This document shows positions 17,899 through 27,102 of a DNA stretch of 64,000 bases, piece after piece. The position numbers and the translations under genes are program-made. The stretch comes from Klebsiella sp. BIGb0407 (GTDB taxonomy: Bacteria > Pseudomonadota > Gammaproteobacteria > Enterobacterales > Enterobacteriaceae): the NCBI RefSeq assembly GCF_024807845.1, contig NZ_JANUEQ010000005.1:62001-126000 (forward strand), given 5' to 3'. The number at the start of each line of letters is the position of its first letter. Position 1 is the stretch's first letter. The notes beneath the pieces were generated by a model. That model ran no database searches. It saw only the letters and a program-made list of their open reading frames with translations, and was not told where the DNA came from.

Positions 17899-18663
17899 TT
17901 ATGGTTGTTTGTCTGTCTGCCACTGTTCGATATGAGAACCCAGCATATTTCTGCTCGCAGAGAGCTCATCAAGCGTTCTGCTTAGCTGGGCATGTAAACT
18001 GGCATGCCGCTCAAAACCAGAGAGATACTCTGACTGGATCTGCTGTAGCTTTTCAGACAATATCGTTACTTCTGCTTCAGCTCGCAGACGTGCTTCATGC
18101 TGTGTTTTGATCAGTGTATCCGCGGCGGCCAGTCGCTGATGAGACTCTGCTATTTCCTGATGATAAGTATTAGCCTTTAGCTGGGCGGTCTGTCTGTGTC
18201 GATTAAAATGGCTTTGTAGTTTATCGATTTCCCGCTGCATCACGCTGCGTACCAGGGCTGACTCTTTCAGGTGCATCTCCTGGCTAATATTCAGCGCTTT
18301 TTTTAGCTCAGTTATCTGATTTTCACATTGACGCAGTCGATTGGTCGTTTCCGGAGTATCGTAATAAAGAGTTTGCGGCGAGAGGTGTTTTTGCTGCTCT
18401 TCACGTAATTGCGATAGCAGGCTGGTAACGCGAGCTTCGGCTAGCTGTAAGCGTTGTAATGTCTCTGGTGAATCCTGGCAGGAAGTTCGGGGAGCGGTTT
18501 TATCGTCAAGATTAACATTGTTCAGTGCGCTATTCACTTCCCATATAATTTGCTCTTTATTTTGCAGCTTCATACGGTTACATGCACTTGCTAAGAAGCT
18601 TGCGGCTTCATGCGCATTATTGGTCGCGAAGGCTTTTTTTATCAGGTTCTGAACCAGGCTCAT
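17899..18663 (-). CDS. Coiled-coil protein with tandem repeat, unknown function
   Basis: A 254-residue soluble protein I cannot assign. The first 40 residues (NLIKKAFATNNAHEAASFLASACNRMK) resemble the start of DUF2786 proteins, which carry a KIRKLLALA..NEHEAANA-like helix pair. Residues 64-86 and 102-124 are an imperfect repeat with a 38-residue spacing (DSPETLQRL..AE..VTSL and DTPETTNRL..CE..ITEL). From about 105 to 235 the sequence is a long heptad-like coiled coil rich in E, Q, K and L. No signal peptide or membrane segment. It lies 133 bases upstream of avtA on the same strand; co-transcription is possible but no functional link is apparent. Confidence 0.6.
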   Translation of the reverse strand: MSLVQNLIKKAFATNNAHEAASFLASACNRMKLQNKEQIIWEVNSALNNVNLDDKTAPRTSCQDSPETLQRLQLAEARVTSLLSQLREEQQKHLSPQTLYYDTPETTNRLRQCENQITELKKALNISQEMHLKESALVRSVMQREIDKLQSHFNRHRQTAQLKANTYHQEIAESHQRLAAADTLIKTQHEARLRAEAEVTILSEKLQQIQSEYLSGFERHASLHAQLSRTLDELSASRNMLGSHIEQWQTDKQP

Positions 18664-18974
18664 TTTGCCAGTTATCCTGTATCAACGAAGGAGCTGAATA
18701 CATGCGTCCGCTATACCGCATCGGACAGTTTTTACTTTATACACTCAGGATGGGTGAATAAATTCGCCAATATTTACTCTTTCGTTATCGGCAATTAACT
18801 CCCGAATTTTACAATGCTTTTTTCTTTTTATTATGATTTAGCACGGCGCTTTTTCGGAATAATACCCTTTCTTAACGTGCCATAAGCAGTTATTTTTGGT
18901 ATCTTTCGCGCCTGCTTTCTATACTGAATTAGAAATGATTAGTCAGAAAGTCCTTTTTCTGTTCGGAGTAATGA
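18664..18974. other. Divergent promoter region
   Basis: About 310 bases between the coiled-coil gene (minus) and bax (plus). It should hold both promoters. AT-rich from 18800 on. No credible small gene, repeat or recognised operator seen. Confidence 0.4.
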
Positions 18975-19796
18975 ATGATAAAAACCCTAATAAAACAGTT
19001 AGGGGCCGCGATATTTTTGCTACTGTCGGTGGGATTGAATAATACAGTTTTAGCCAGTCCACATGTTGCAGAGGCGCACAGCAAAGCCCCGATAAAAAAA
19101 GTTAATACTAAAAATACGGCACACAGCACAAAAGAGTATTCTCGCAAAAGTGAAATGAGTTCGCTTCCTGATTTGCGAAAATACCCTTCCGGAACTCCAA
19201 GGAAAAAAGCGTTTCTCCGGGCGGTTATGCCATATATTACTCAGCAAAATGCAGTGATTACCGCTGAACGTAATTGGTTAATAACAAAGCGTTATTCAAG
19301 TCGTTTTTCACCGACGGAAGTTTCGCGTCTGAAAGATATTACTCGCCGCTATAAAATAGCCTGGCAGGGAAATACCAAACGTATACCCTGGAATACTTTG
19401 CTGGAAAGAGTCGATATTATCCCGACTAAAATGGCCGCTACCATGGCAGCGGCAGAAAGTGGCTGGGGGACATCAAAACTGGCCCGTAGCAACAATAATC
19501 TGTTCGGGATGAAATGCTCTAAAAAGCACTGCAATAGTGAGCCGGGTAAGGTAAAAGGCTATCAGCACTATGGTTCGCTGAAAGAGGGTGTTAATTCTTA
19601 TGTCGTTAATTTGAATACTCATCCTGCCTATTCATCCTTCCGTAAATCGCGCGCTCAGTTACGTAAAGCGGATCAGGAAGTCACGGCCAGCACGATGATC
19701 CATAAGCTGGAAGGTTATTCTCAAAAAGGTAATCGTTATAACAACTATCTGTTTGCGATGTACCAGAGTAATCAGAATCTGATGTCGACCTGGTAA
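18975..19796 (+). CDS. bax: Bax-type glucosaminidase-domain protein
   Basis: A 273-residue exported protein, almost the same length as E. coli Bax. A signal peptide covers about 1-27 (LLLSVGLNNTVLA). A basic, low-complexity linker follows to about 70, then a glucosaminidase (PF01832) domain with the catalytic glutamate in MAAAESGWGTSKLARSNNN and the NLFGMKC motif. The C-terminus includes GYQHYGSLKEGVNSYV and YSQKGNRYNNYL, typical for the family. The probable role is cleavage of peptidoglycan glycan strands in the periplasm; the E. coli protein is poorly characterised. Start chosen at the ATG giving the signal peptide. Confidence 0.9.
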   Translation: MIKTLIKQLGAAIFLLLSVGLNNTVLASPHVAEAHSKAPIKKVNTKNTAHSTKEYSRKSEMSSLPDLRKYPSGTPRKKAFLRAVMPYITQQNAVITAERNWLITKRYSSRFSPTEVSRLKDITRRYKIAWQGNTKRIPWNTLLERVDIIPTKMAATMAAAESGWGTSKLARSNNNLFGMKCSKKHCNSEPGKVKGYQHYGSLKEGVNSYVVNLNTHPAYSSFRKSRAQLRKADQEVTASTMIHKLEGYSQKGNRYNNYLFAMYQSNQNLMSTW

Positions 19797-19978
19797 GGCG
19801 GCTTATTTCCGATACCGGTTATTGTAATGGCATGCTCTGTTTTATCAGGGCATGTCATTGATTTATTGATTCCCCTCCCCAGTTGCCGCTTTTTCCGGGG
19901 CATGACCATACAACTTGATGACGTTTGCGTATATACTGGCCGCTTCTCTTAAATCCACGGAACGCGTGCGAATTCAAC

Positions 19979-20890
19979 ATGCAAAAGTTTGATACCAAGA
20001 CCTTTCAAGGCCTGATCCTGACTTTACAGGATTACTGGGCCCGCCAGGGCTGCACCATTGTTCAACCTTTGGACATGGAAGTTGGCGCCGGAACCTCTCA
20101 CCCGATGACCTGTCTGCGGGCGTTAGGGCCAGAACCAATGGCGGCTGCTTATGTGCAACCTTCTCGTCGCCCGACGGACGGCCGTTATGGCGAAAACCCG
20201 AACCGCTTACAGCATTACTACCAGTTCCAGGTAGTGATTAAGCCTTCACCGGACAATATTCAGGAACTGTATCTTGGATCGCTGAAAGAATTGGGTATGG
20301 ACCCAACGATTCATGATATTCGTTTCGTGGAAGATAACTGGGAAAACCCAACCCTGGGTGCCTGGGGCCTCGGCTGGGAAGTCTGGCTTAACGGCATGGA
20401 AGTCACTCAGTTTACCTACTTCCAGCAAGTCGGTGGCATGGAGTGCAAACCCGTCACTGGTGAAATCACTTACGGCTTAGAGCGTCTGGCGATGTATATC
20501 CAGGGCGTGGATAGCGTTTATGATTTGGTCTGGAGCGACGGCCCGTTAGGCAAAACAACCTATGGTGATGTATTCCACCAGAATGAAATTGAGCAATCCA
20601 CGTATAACTTTGAATACGCCGATGTCGATTTCCTGTTTACCTGTTTTGAGCAATATGAAAAAGAAGCTCAACAGTTACTGGCTTTAGAAAAACCTCTGCC
20701 ACTGCCAGCTTACGAACGTATTCTGAAAGCCGCGCATAGCTTTAACCTGCTTGATGCCCGTAAAGCTATCTCTGTGACTGAACGTCAGCGCTATATTCTG
20801 CGTATTCGTACCCTGACGAAAGCAGTGGCTGAAGCCTACTATGCTTCTCGTGAAGCGCTTGGCTTCCCGATGTGTAATAAGAATAAATAA
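19979..20890 (+). CDS. glyQ: Glycyl-tRNA synthetase alpha chain
   Basis: A 303-residue class II synthetase subunit, the same length as in E. coli. It starts [49 protein letters not shown] and [17 protein letters not shown] are the catalytic motifs. An in-frame ATG at 19925 would add 18 non-conserved residues, so the ATG at 19979 is used. It is followed by glyS after nine bases; the two subunits form the alpha2beta2 enzyme that charges tRNA-Gly. Confidence 0.98.
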   Translation: MQKFDTKTFQGLILTLQDYWARQGCTIVQPLDMEVGAGTSHPMTCLRALGPEPMAAAYVQPSRRPTDGRYGENPNRLQHYYQFQVVIKPSPDNIQELYLGSLKELGMDPTIHDIRFVEDNWENPTLGAWGLGWEVWLNGMEVTQFTYFQQVGGMECKPVTGEITYGLERLAMYIQGVDSVYDLVWSDGPLGKTTYGDVFHQNEIEQSTYNFEYADVDFLFTCFEQYEKEAQQLLALEKPLPLPAYERILKAAHSFNLLDARKAISVTERQRYILRIRTLTKAVAEAYYASREALGFPMCNKNK

Positions 20891-20899
20891 GAGGCTGCG

Positions 20900-22969
20900 A
20901 TGTCTGAAAAAACTTTTCTGGTGGAAATTGGCACTGAAGAGCTGCCACCGAAAGCCCTGCGCAGCCTGGCTGAATCCTTTGCTGCCAATGTGACCGCTGA
21001 GCTGGATGCCGCAAACCTGACTTATGGCGATATTAAGTGGTTTGCTGCTCCGCGCCGTCTGGCGCTAAAAATTACTCAGCTTGCTGCCACCCAGCCTGAC
21101 CGTGAAGTTGAAAAACGCGGCCCGGCTATTGCCGCTGCGTTTGATGCTGAAGGTCGCCCGAGTAAAGCGGCAGAAGGCTGGGCGCGTGGTTGCGGTATTA
21201 CCGTTGACCAGGCTGAGCGTTTGTCTACTGATAAAGGTGAGTGGCTGTTGTATCGTGCGCGGGTTAAAGGTGAAAGTGTTCAGGCACTGCTACCGAATAT
21301 CATTACCAGCTCACTGGCAAAACTGCCAATTCCTAAATTAATGCGCTGGGGCGCGTCTGATACGCAGTTCGTGCGTCCAGTCCATACTGTGACCCTGCTG
21401 TTAGACAGTGAAGTGGTTCCTGCCACGATTCTGGGTATTCAGTCGGACCGTGTTATTCGCGGGCACCGTTTTATGGGTGAATCTGAATTTACCCTGGAAC
21501 ACGCTGACCAGTATCCGGAAGTATTAGAGCAGCGCGGTAAAGTGATTGCCGACTATGAGCAGCGTAAAGCATTAATTAAACGTGATGCTGAAGAAGCCGC
21601 GCGTAAAATTGGTGGCGTTGCTGATTTAAGCGAAAGCCTGTTAGAAGAAGTGGCTTCTCTGGTCGAGTGGCCGGTGGTTCTGACCGCGACCTTTGAAGAA
21701 AAATTCCTCGCGGTTCCTGCCGAAGCGCTGGTTTACACCATGAAAGGTGACCAGAAGTACTTCCCGGTCTATAGCCCGGACGGTAAATTGCTGCCAAACT
21801 TTATCTTTGTCACCAATATTGAGTCCAAAGATCCGCAGCAAATTATCTCAGGTAATGAGAAAGTGGTTCGTCCACGTCTGGCTGATGCTGAGTTCTTCTT
21901 TAATACTGACCGTAAAAAGCGTCTGGAAGATAACCTACCGCGTCTTGAAACCGTTCTGTTCCAGCAGCAGCTGGGCAGCCTGCGTGACAAAACCAATCGT
22001 ATTGAAGCGCTCTCAGGCTGGATTGCTAAACAGATTGGCGCCGATGTTAACCACGCGACCCGTGCAGGCCTGCTTTCCAAGTGTGACCTGATGACCAATA
22101 TGGTGTTTGAGTTTACCGACACTCAGGGCGTGATGGGCATGCACTATGCGCGTTTCGACGGTGAAGCAGAAGATGTTGCCGTTGCTCTGAATGAGCAGTA
22201 TCAGCCGCGCTTTGCCGGGGATGAACTGCCTTCGAATCTGGTCGCTTGCTCTGTCGCAATTGCAGATAAAATGGATACCCTGGCAGGTATTTTTGGTATC
22301 GGTCAGCACCCTAAAGGCGATAAAGACCCGTTTGCTCTGCGTCGTGCGGCTCTGGGCGTCTTGCGTATCATCGTGGAGAAAAACCTCAATCTTGATCTGC
22401 AGACCCTGACGGAAGAAGCGGTTCGTCTCTATGGCGACAAACTGACTAACGCCAAGGTGGTTGATGAGGTTATCGACTTTATGCTGGGCCGTTTCCGCGC
22501 CTGGTATCAGGAAGAAGGCCATTCTGTCGACACTATTCAGGCAGTGCTGGCGCGTCGTCCGACTAAACCGGCTGATTTTGATGCCCGTATGAAGGCTGTC
22601 TCGTATTTCCGTAATCTGGAAGCAGCAGCCGCTCTGGCGGCAGCGAATAAGCGTGTCTCTAACATTCTTGCTAAGTCGACTGAGACGCTTAACGACAGCG
22701 TACAGGCTTCAGTCTTGAAAGAAGCGGAAGAGATCCGTCTGGCGACGCACCTGGTGGTATTACGCGACAAGCTACAGCCATACTTTGCTGAAGGTCGTTA
22801 CCAGGAAGCACTGGAAGAGTTAGCGGAGCTGCGTGAACCGGTTGATGCCTTCTTTGATAAAGTGATGGTTAATGCCGATGATGAAGCCTTGCGTATTAAC
22901 CGCCTGACGTTGCTGACTAAACTGCGTGAGCTGTTCTTACAAGTAGCAGATATATCTCTGCTGCAATAA
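20900..22969 (+). CDS. glyS: Glycyl-tRNA synthetase beta chain
   Basis: A 689-residue subunit, exactly the E. coli length. It begins [21 protein letters not shown]. The HD-domain-like region ([33 protein letters not shown] region near 355) and the C-terminal anticodon-binding DALR-like region ([22 protein letters not shown]) are recognisable. GAGGC precedes its ATG and it is cotranscribed with glyQ. A strong terminator follows. Confidence 0.98.
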   Translation: MSEKTFLVEIGTEELPPKALRSLAESFAANVTAELDAANLTYGDIKWFAAPRRLALKITQLAATQPDREVEKRGPAIAAAFDAEGRPSKAAEGWARGCGITVDQAERLSTDKGEWLLYRARVKGESVQALLPNIITSSLAKLPIPKLMRWGASDTQFVRPVHTVTLLLDSEVVPATILGIQSDRVIRGHRFMGESEFTLEHADQYPEVLEQRGKVIADYEQRKALIKRDAEEAARKIGGVADLSESLLEEVASLVEWPVVLTATFEEKFLAVPAEALVYTMKGDQKYFPVYSPDGKLLPNFIFVTNIESKDPQQIISGNEKVVRPRLADAEFFFNTDRKKRLEDNLPRLETVLFQQQLGSLRDKTNRIEALSGWIAKQIGADVNHATRAGLLSKCDLMTNMVFEFTDTQGVMGMHYARFDGEAEDVAVALNEQYQPRFAGDELPSNLVACSVAIADKMDTLAGIFGIGQHPKGDKDPFALRRAALGVLRIIVEKNLNLDLQTLTEEAVRLYGDKLTNAKVVDEVIDFMLGRFRAWYQEEGHSVDTIQAVLARRPTKPADFDARMKAVSYFRNLEAAAALAAANKRVSNILAKSTETLNDSVQASVLKEAEEIRLATHLVVLRDKLQPYFAEGRYQEALEELAELREPVDAFFDKVMVNADDEALRINRLTLLTKLRELFLQVADISLLQ

Positions 22970-22995
22970 AAAATAAGTCCACCACGGGTTTACTG

Positions 22996-23035
22996 ATAAG
23001 GGGAGAAAATAATGAATTTCTCCCCTTATTTTTTT
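22996..23035 (+). terminator. Intrinsic terminator of glyQS
   Basis: A perfect 13-bp stem, ATAAGGGGAGAAA (22996-23008) with its complement at 23017-23029, has an 8-base loop and is followed by a run of seven T. One of the few classical terminators with a U-tract in the window. Confidence 0.9.
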
Positions 23036-23205
23036 CAAACACCCTGAATACAGGTTGTATATAAAATATCTTAATCATATTCTATGTTAATAATATAAAT
23101 AAAAAGTAAGTAAATTTTTTGTTTATATTATTGATGCTTCGGATGGTGTTATTTTTTTTGTCTTGGTGATTCTTTTTTAGTGTCGAAAATAACACAGGGA
23201 AGTAT

Positions 23206-24351
23206 ATGATACACAATTGTTCAGATATATCGTCGCAGGAAAGTATTTTACGTAATGCGTGTCAGCCGCATGATCAAAAAATACAACCTAATGATTCTGA
23301 GTTATATCTGTTAATTCAAAGAATTTCCGGGGTAAAAAATACCGGGGAAAAAAAGATTAATAGCAGAGCTGATAATATTCCTGTGAAGACAGGGTTAGTG
23401 AAATCTTTGATTATTGGTGCGGTTACTCTGACAGGTATAGGGGCGTTGGGGGCTCTGGCTATATGTGGCTACTATTATATCGCAGGTGGGGCGAGCTCCG
23501 ATCTGCCAGAAAATAGTCGTCTTTCTCGCCTTTCGGCACCAGCAATGGCTAATATTATTCCATGGGAAACGGATAGCCGCTTATCAACAACGCTGGCTGA
23601 TACTCCGGAAGCTCTCATGAACTTGCCAATTACTACAGAAACTGCACCCTCTCCTTATTCTTATTATGAGGATATTTATGGGGATACAGCAGCGAAAAAT
23701 AATAACTCGCCATCGACTTCTTTAACAACGACAGAGAAACCCGCAACGACAACGGGGAGTCCGGTAACAACGACGGAAAAACCTGTAACTATAAAGGAAC
23801 CTGTCATGATGACTACGGGTCGCTCTACGTCTGCATATATGACAGTAAAACCAACGATAACGACATCCAGTACTAGCGGGGCTGACGCAGCGGTAACAGA
23901 TTATAAACATGAATCCGGGAGATCTGTTTATTATCAAACCGTCAAAGGGAAATATAACTATCCATTAGGTACAAAATTCTTCAATGAACTACTCGCTTTT
24001 TGTCTGAAAGAGACTAAATATGATATTGAGCAAGCCTACCTGGGAACGCAAGAATTACGATGTAAACTACTTGGCGATATCAATGATAAAATAGAAGCGC
24101 TTAAAGAGTATGAAACGTTAGTTCGCAGAATAAATGCTGAAAAAGAGATATTATCCGCCAAAGAACACGGTGAAGAAATTATGCTGAGAAGGAAGTTAGC
24201 TACTCTTTATTTGGCGGCTGGAGCTATTATTAATAAAAAGGATTTTGATGTTTTTTTACGTGAAGTGAACAGAGATTACAAAAAACATTCTACGCAAGAG
24301 CTTGAGCAGCGAGAGGAAAAAATCATGAATTATTTTCTGCAGGAGTGTTAA
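23206..24351 (+). CDS. Thr-rich single-span membrane protein, unknown function
   Basis: A 381-residue protein without a recognised family. Residues 1-60 are polar and presumably cytoplasmic; a transmembrane helix spans about 66-93 (LIIGAVTLTGIGALGALAIC). Residues 165-225 are a Thr/Ser/Pro-rich stalk with the echoing motif TTTEKPATTTGSPVTTTEKP; residues 255-381 are charged and helical (probable coiled coil at about 290-330). The gene lies between glyS and yiaF in an AT-rich stretch (22 to 30 percent G+C by eye just upstream), unlike its neighbours, which suggests recent acquisition. The layout is that of a bitopic surface or periplasm-exposed protein with a stalk. An effector, adhesin-like or toxin-associated role is possible but nothing in the sequence decides it. 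Confidence 0.6.
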   Translation: MIHNCSDISSQESILRNACQPHDQKIQPNDSELYLLIQRISGVKNTGEKKINSRADNIPVKTGLVKSLIIGAVTLTGIGALGALAICGYYYIAGGASSDLPENSRLSRLSAPAMANIIPWETDSRLSTTLADTPEALMNLPITTETAPSPYSYYEDIYGDTAAKNNNSPSTSLTTTEKPATTTGSPVTTTEKPVTIKEPVMMTTGRSTSAYMTVKPTITTSSTSGADAAVTDYKHESGRSVYYQTVKGKYNYPLGTKFFNELLAFCLKETKYDIEQAYLGTQELRCKLLGDINDKIEALKEYETLVRRINAEKEILSAKEHGEEIMLRRKLATLYLAAGAIINKKDFDVFLREVNRDYKKHSTQELEQREEKIMNYFLQEC

Positions 24352-24404
24352 TTCTCCTGATAGAAAGTCATCATGATGGCGGGGTAGGGTAGCCTCAGTG
24401 AACA

Positions 24405-24437
24405 GAGCTCTCCCCTTCCTTCAAAAGAGGAGAGCTC
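24405..24437. repeat. Inverted repeat after the Thr-rich protein gene
   Basis: GAGCTCTCC (24405-24413) and GGAGAGCTC (24429-24437) form a 9-bp perfect stem, 54 bases after the stop codon at 24351. No U-tract; a possible terminator for the upstream gene. Confidence 0.4.
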
Positions 24438-24602
24438 AGAACGATGTTATGAGCTGAAATAGCGTCATCGGGTGATACAATAGCCAGGCATCAACAGTAT
24501 CTTGCTTCAGTCGGAAGCTAAATCCTGAGCGAACTGATGCACTGGTCATCATATCTCCTTCGATATGCCTGTAGAAAGCGAAGGATCTTATTGGAGCTAA
24601 TT

Positions 24603-25013
24603 GTGTCTGCAAATCAACAAATCCATGTATCCGCGGCAGTTATCACCGACTCTGAAGGTCGAATATTATTAGTGAGAAAACGTAATACATCCTTTTTTAT
24701 GCAGCCGGGTGGTAAGCCTGATGCGGGTGAAACAGCTGAACAGGCTCTTATTCGGGAACTTAATGAAGAGTTACAGCTAGAAATTACGCCGGAACAGCTA
24801 CATCCCTTAGGGCAGTTCACTGATATTGCCGCGAATGAAGCTAACCATACTGTGATTGCTGACATGTTCAGAATAGACACTATTAAAGGTGATATTGTGC
24901 CTGCCGCTGAAATTGAAGAAATTCTATGGCTTTCCCCGGCAGATAGCGCTACTCACGAACTTGCACCCTTGACGCTTAACAAAGTTATTCCACTACTTAG
25001 TCGCATCGGTTGA
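24603..25013 (+). CDS. Nudix hydrolase
   Basis: A 136-residue Nudix-fold pyrophosphohydrolase. The Nudix box runs GKPDAGETAEQALIRELNEELQL: the catalytic REL.EE residues are intact, while the usual penultimate Gly is Gln. The GTG at 24603 is chosen because GGAG lies seven bases upstream and because it begins just before the first beta strand (QQIHVSAAVITDSEGRILLVRKR). An upstream ATG at 24537 would add 22 residues with no family support. The substrate cannot be told. It sits alone between the Thr-rich protein gene and yiaF. Confidence 0.8.
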   Translation: MSANQQIHVSAAVITDSEGRILLVRKRNTSFFMQPGGKPDAGETAEQALIRELNEELQLEITPEQLHPLGQFTDIAANEANHTVIADMFRIDTIKGDIVPAAEIEEILWLSPADSATHELAPLTLNKVIPLLSRIG

Positions 25014-25149
25014 ACAGCGCCCTAATCCCACCTAAGTGAAGAGATTCACGCTAAAGGGTATCTTGCAAGCTGCGGTTGGACTATCCTTAGCACATGATTT
25101 GGTGGTTGATTAATACAGTTGTCTGAAATTTGTTAAAGGGGTAGATAAG

Positions 25150-25860
25150 ATGGCGACAGGTAAGTCCTGGTCTCGCTGGTTTGCGCCGCTGGCGGCGTTG
25201 CTAATGGTGGTAAGTCTGAGTGGTTGCTTTGATAAAGAAGGTGACCAGCGTAAGGCATTTATCGATTTTCTCGAAAATACCGCAATGCGTAGTGGCGATC
25301 GTCTGCCTACGCTGACTTCTGATCAGAAGAAACAGTTTGGACCTCTGGTCTCTGACTATGCCATTCTCTATGGCTTCTCACAGCAGATGAGTCAGGCAAT
25401 GGATCAGGGGATTAAGCCGGTACTGGACACCGTCAATGGTATTCGGGTTCCACAGGACTATCTGACCCAGCGTAATACGCTACGGCAGGAAAACGGCGCG
25501 CTCAATGTTTTAGGCCAGCAGATACAAAACGCCAAAATGCAGGCTGATAGCGCTCTTTCTACGCTCAAGCAACCTGAAGAGCTGAAAGTCGTTTACGATA
25601 AAGTCTTTGATAAAGTCGTCACTAACCCGGCGAATACCATTGTGCCACTGATTCCGGCAGCGCAGAATCTTACCCAGCAACTGGTGCAAGTTGGTGATTA
25701 TATCGCTGAGCAAGAAGGTCAGGTGAGCTTTAATGCCAGTGGCATTCAGTTCCCGACTTCGCGTCAGGCTAGCCAGTATAATACGCTGATTGCTCCGCTT
25801 TCTGGTCAGCATCAGGCATTTATGCAGGCATATACTGCAACTCAGAACGCCGTACAGTAA
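25150..25860 (+). CDS. yiaF: YiaF-type DUF3053 lipoprotein
   Basis: A 236-residue predicted lipoprotein. The N-terminal basic stretch and hydrophobic core (WFAPLAALLMVVSLSGCFD) end in a lipobox LSGC with the lipidated Cys at about 26. The mature part (KAFIDFLENTAMRSGDRLPTL onward) is the DUF3053 domain, alpha-helical, function unknown. Length equals E. coli YiaF as remembered. The order yiaF then convergent ghrB is as in E. coli. Aspartate after Cys (CFD: position +2 is Phe, +3 Asp) does not give a clear inner-membrane retention signal. Confidence 0.88.
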   Translation: MATGKSWSRWFAPLAALLMVVSLSGCFDKEGDQRKAFIDFLENTAMRSGDRLPTLTSDQKKQFGPLVSDYAILYGFSQQMSQAMDQGIKPVLDTVNGIRVPQDYLTQRNTLRQENGALNVLGQQIQNAKMQADSALSTLKQPEELKVVYDKVFDKVVTNPANTIVPLIPAAQNLTQQLVQVGDYIAEQEGQVSFNASGIQFPTSRQASQYNTLIAPLSGQHQAFMQAYTATQNAVQ

Positions 25861-25876
25861 TCTGATTTTTATAAGT

Positions 25877-25909
25877 AAAAAAGGCTATCCGGTGCGGATA
25901 GCCTTTTTT
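25877..25909. terminator. Bidirectional terminator between yiaF and ghrB
   Basis: AAAAAAGGCTATCC (25877-25890) pairs with GGATAGCCTTTTTT (25896-25909) around loop GGTGC. The A-run and T-run give a U-tract in both directions, fitting the convergent genes on either side. Confidence 0.92.
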
Positions 25910-25922
25910 ATCTTCCAGCCTG

Positions 25923-26897
25923 TTACTTTAAAATCTCAGGATTGACGCAGTTAACCTCTACTTTGCCCGTGAGGGCAGCAATCAGGTTATCAACGGCACA
26001 TTCGTCCATTCCAGAACGTGTTTCATGTGTGGCTGAACCCACATGCGGCAGTGCAACCACGTTTGACATCTTAAGCAGCGGCGAGTCTACAGACAGTGGC
26101 TCCTGCTCGAAAACATCCAGCCCGGCTGCGTGAATTTTACCTTCTTGCAATGCTTTGATCAGCGCCTGCTCATCCACTACCGGGCCACGACCGACATTAA
26201 TGAACACTGCTGAAGGCTTCATTTTTGAGAGTTGTTCTGCGCCAATAAGGTGATGTGTTTCTGCGCTCATGGGCAGCAGAATACAGACAAAATCAGCCGT
26301 CGCCAGCAAGGTATCGAGGTCGCAATACTGGGCGTCAAAACGTTCCTCTGCTTCTTTATGATGACGACGCGCGTTATAGATAATCGGCATGCTAAAGCCA
26401 AAGTGAGCACGTTGCGCCAGCGCCAGCCCGATACGCCCCATACCGATAATACCGAGCGTCTTATGATGCACATCGATACCGTACCAGTCAGCCTTAACAC
26501 TGCTTTGCCACTCGCCCGCTTTAACGCGTTCAGCCAGTTCCACCACTCGACGAGCACTGGAAAGAATCAACGCCATTGCCGTATCGGCCACGGTTTCGGT
26601 TAGCACTGTTGGGGTGTGCATAAGCACCACATTACGGGCATTCAGGGCATCGACATTATAATTATCATAGCCAACAGAAATGGTTGAGGCGGCACGCAGT
26701 TTTGGCGTACTTGCCAGGAAAGTCTCATCAACTTTACCGCCAGAGCCCAGCAGACCTTCGGCACTGGCAAAAATTTGTGGGTTAGCCGCGATAGTTTCAG
26801 GGCTGATATCATCAAGCTGATTGACGACGAAGTGACTTTCAAGACGTTTGACGAGGTTATCAGGTAATTTTTTGTAGAGGATAATCGACGGCTTCAT
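25923..26897 (-). CDS. ghrB: Glyoxylate/hydroxypyruvate (2-ketoaldonate) reductase GhrB
   Basis: A 324-residue D-2-hydroxyacid dehydrogenase, the same length as E. coli GhrB (YiaE), which reduces glyoxylate, hydroxypyruvate and 2-keto-D-gluconate. The NAD(P)-binding motif [20 protein letters not shown] is at about 148-167, the catalytic arginine lies in [14 protein letters not shown], and the C-terminal catalytic histidine is in [13 protein letters not shown] perfect 14-bp palindrome lies 97 bases upstream and a LacI-family regulator gene lies just beyond on the same strand, so local repression is likely. Weak ribosome binding (GGAGACCC) before the ATG. Confidence 0.95.
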   Translation of the reverse strand: MKPSIILYKKLPDNLVKRLESHFVVNQLDDISPETIAANPQIFASAEGLLGSGGKVDETFLASTPKLRAASTISVGYDNYNVDALNARNVVLMHTPTVLTETVADTAMALILSSARRVVELAERVKAGEWQSSVKADWYGIDVHHKTLGIIGMGRIGLALAQRAHFGFSMPIIYNARRHHKEAEERFDAQYCDLDTLLATADFVCILLPMSAETHHLIGAEQLSKMKPSAVFINVGRGPVVDEQALIKALQEGKIHAAGLDVFEQEPLSVDSPLLKMSNVVALPHVGSATHETRSGMDECAVDNLIAALTGKVEVNCVNPEILK

Positions 26898-26993
26898 TAG
26901 GGTCTCCGTGCATCATTGTTGTAAATCGGCCGCAGGCTGACCGATACGCGTTCAGATAACAAGCATACATCATAGTATTAATCTCAGGCTAAA

Positions 26994-27007
26994 TGGAACC
27001 GGTTCCA
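26994..27007. promoter_or_regulatory. Predicted LacI-family operator upstream of ghrB
   Basis: TGGAACCGGTTCCA is a perfect 14-bp palindrome with the CG centre of LacI-family operators. From memory the PtxS operator of Pseudomonas is TGAAACCGGTTTCA, differing at one symmetric position. It lies between the LacI-family gene at 27103-28122 and ghrB, 97-110 bases before the ghrB start. Confidence 0.7.
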
Positions 27008-27102
27008 AAAGAAAGTCATCGTAATGTGAAGGAACAGGCTGGGTAGGCTTTTTTGCAGGAGGAAGAACGATTTTGACGAGAGGAAGGGGATAAAGGGGGG
27101 CC

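Noticed and set aside
22013-22522. 169-codon antisense frame inside glyS
   Set aside because: Same reason: shadow of a highly biased gene.
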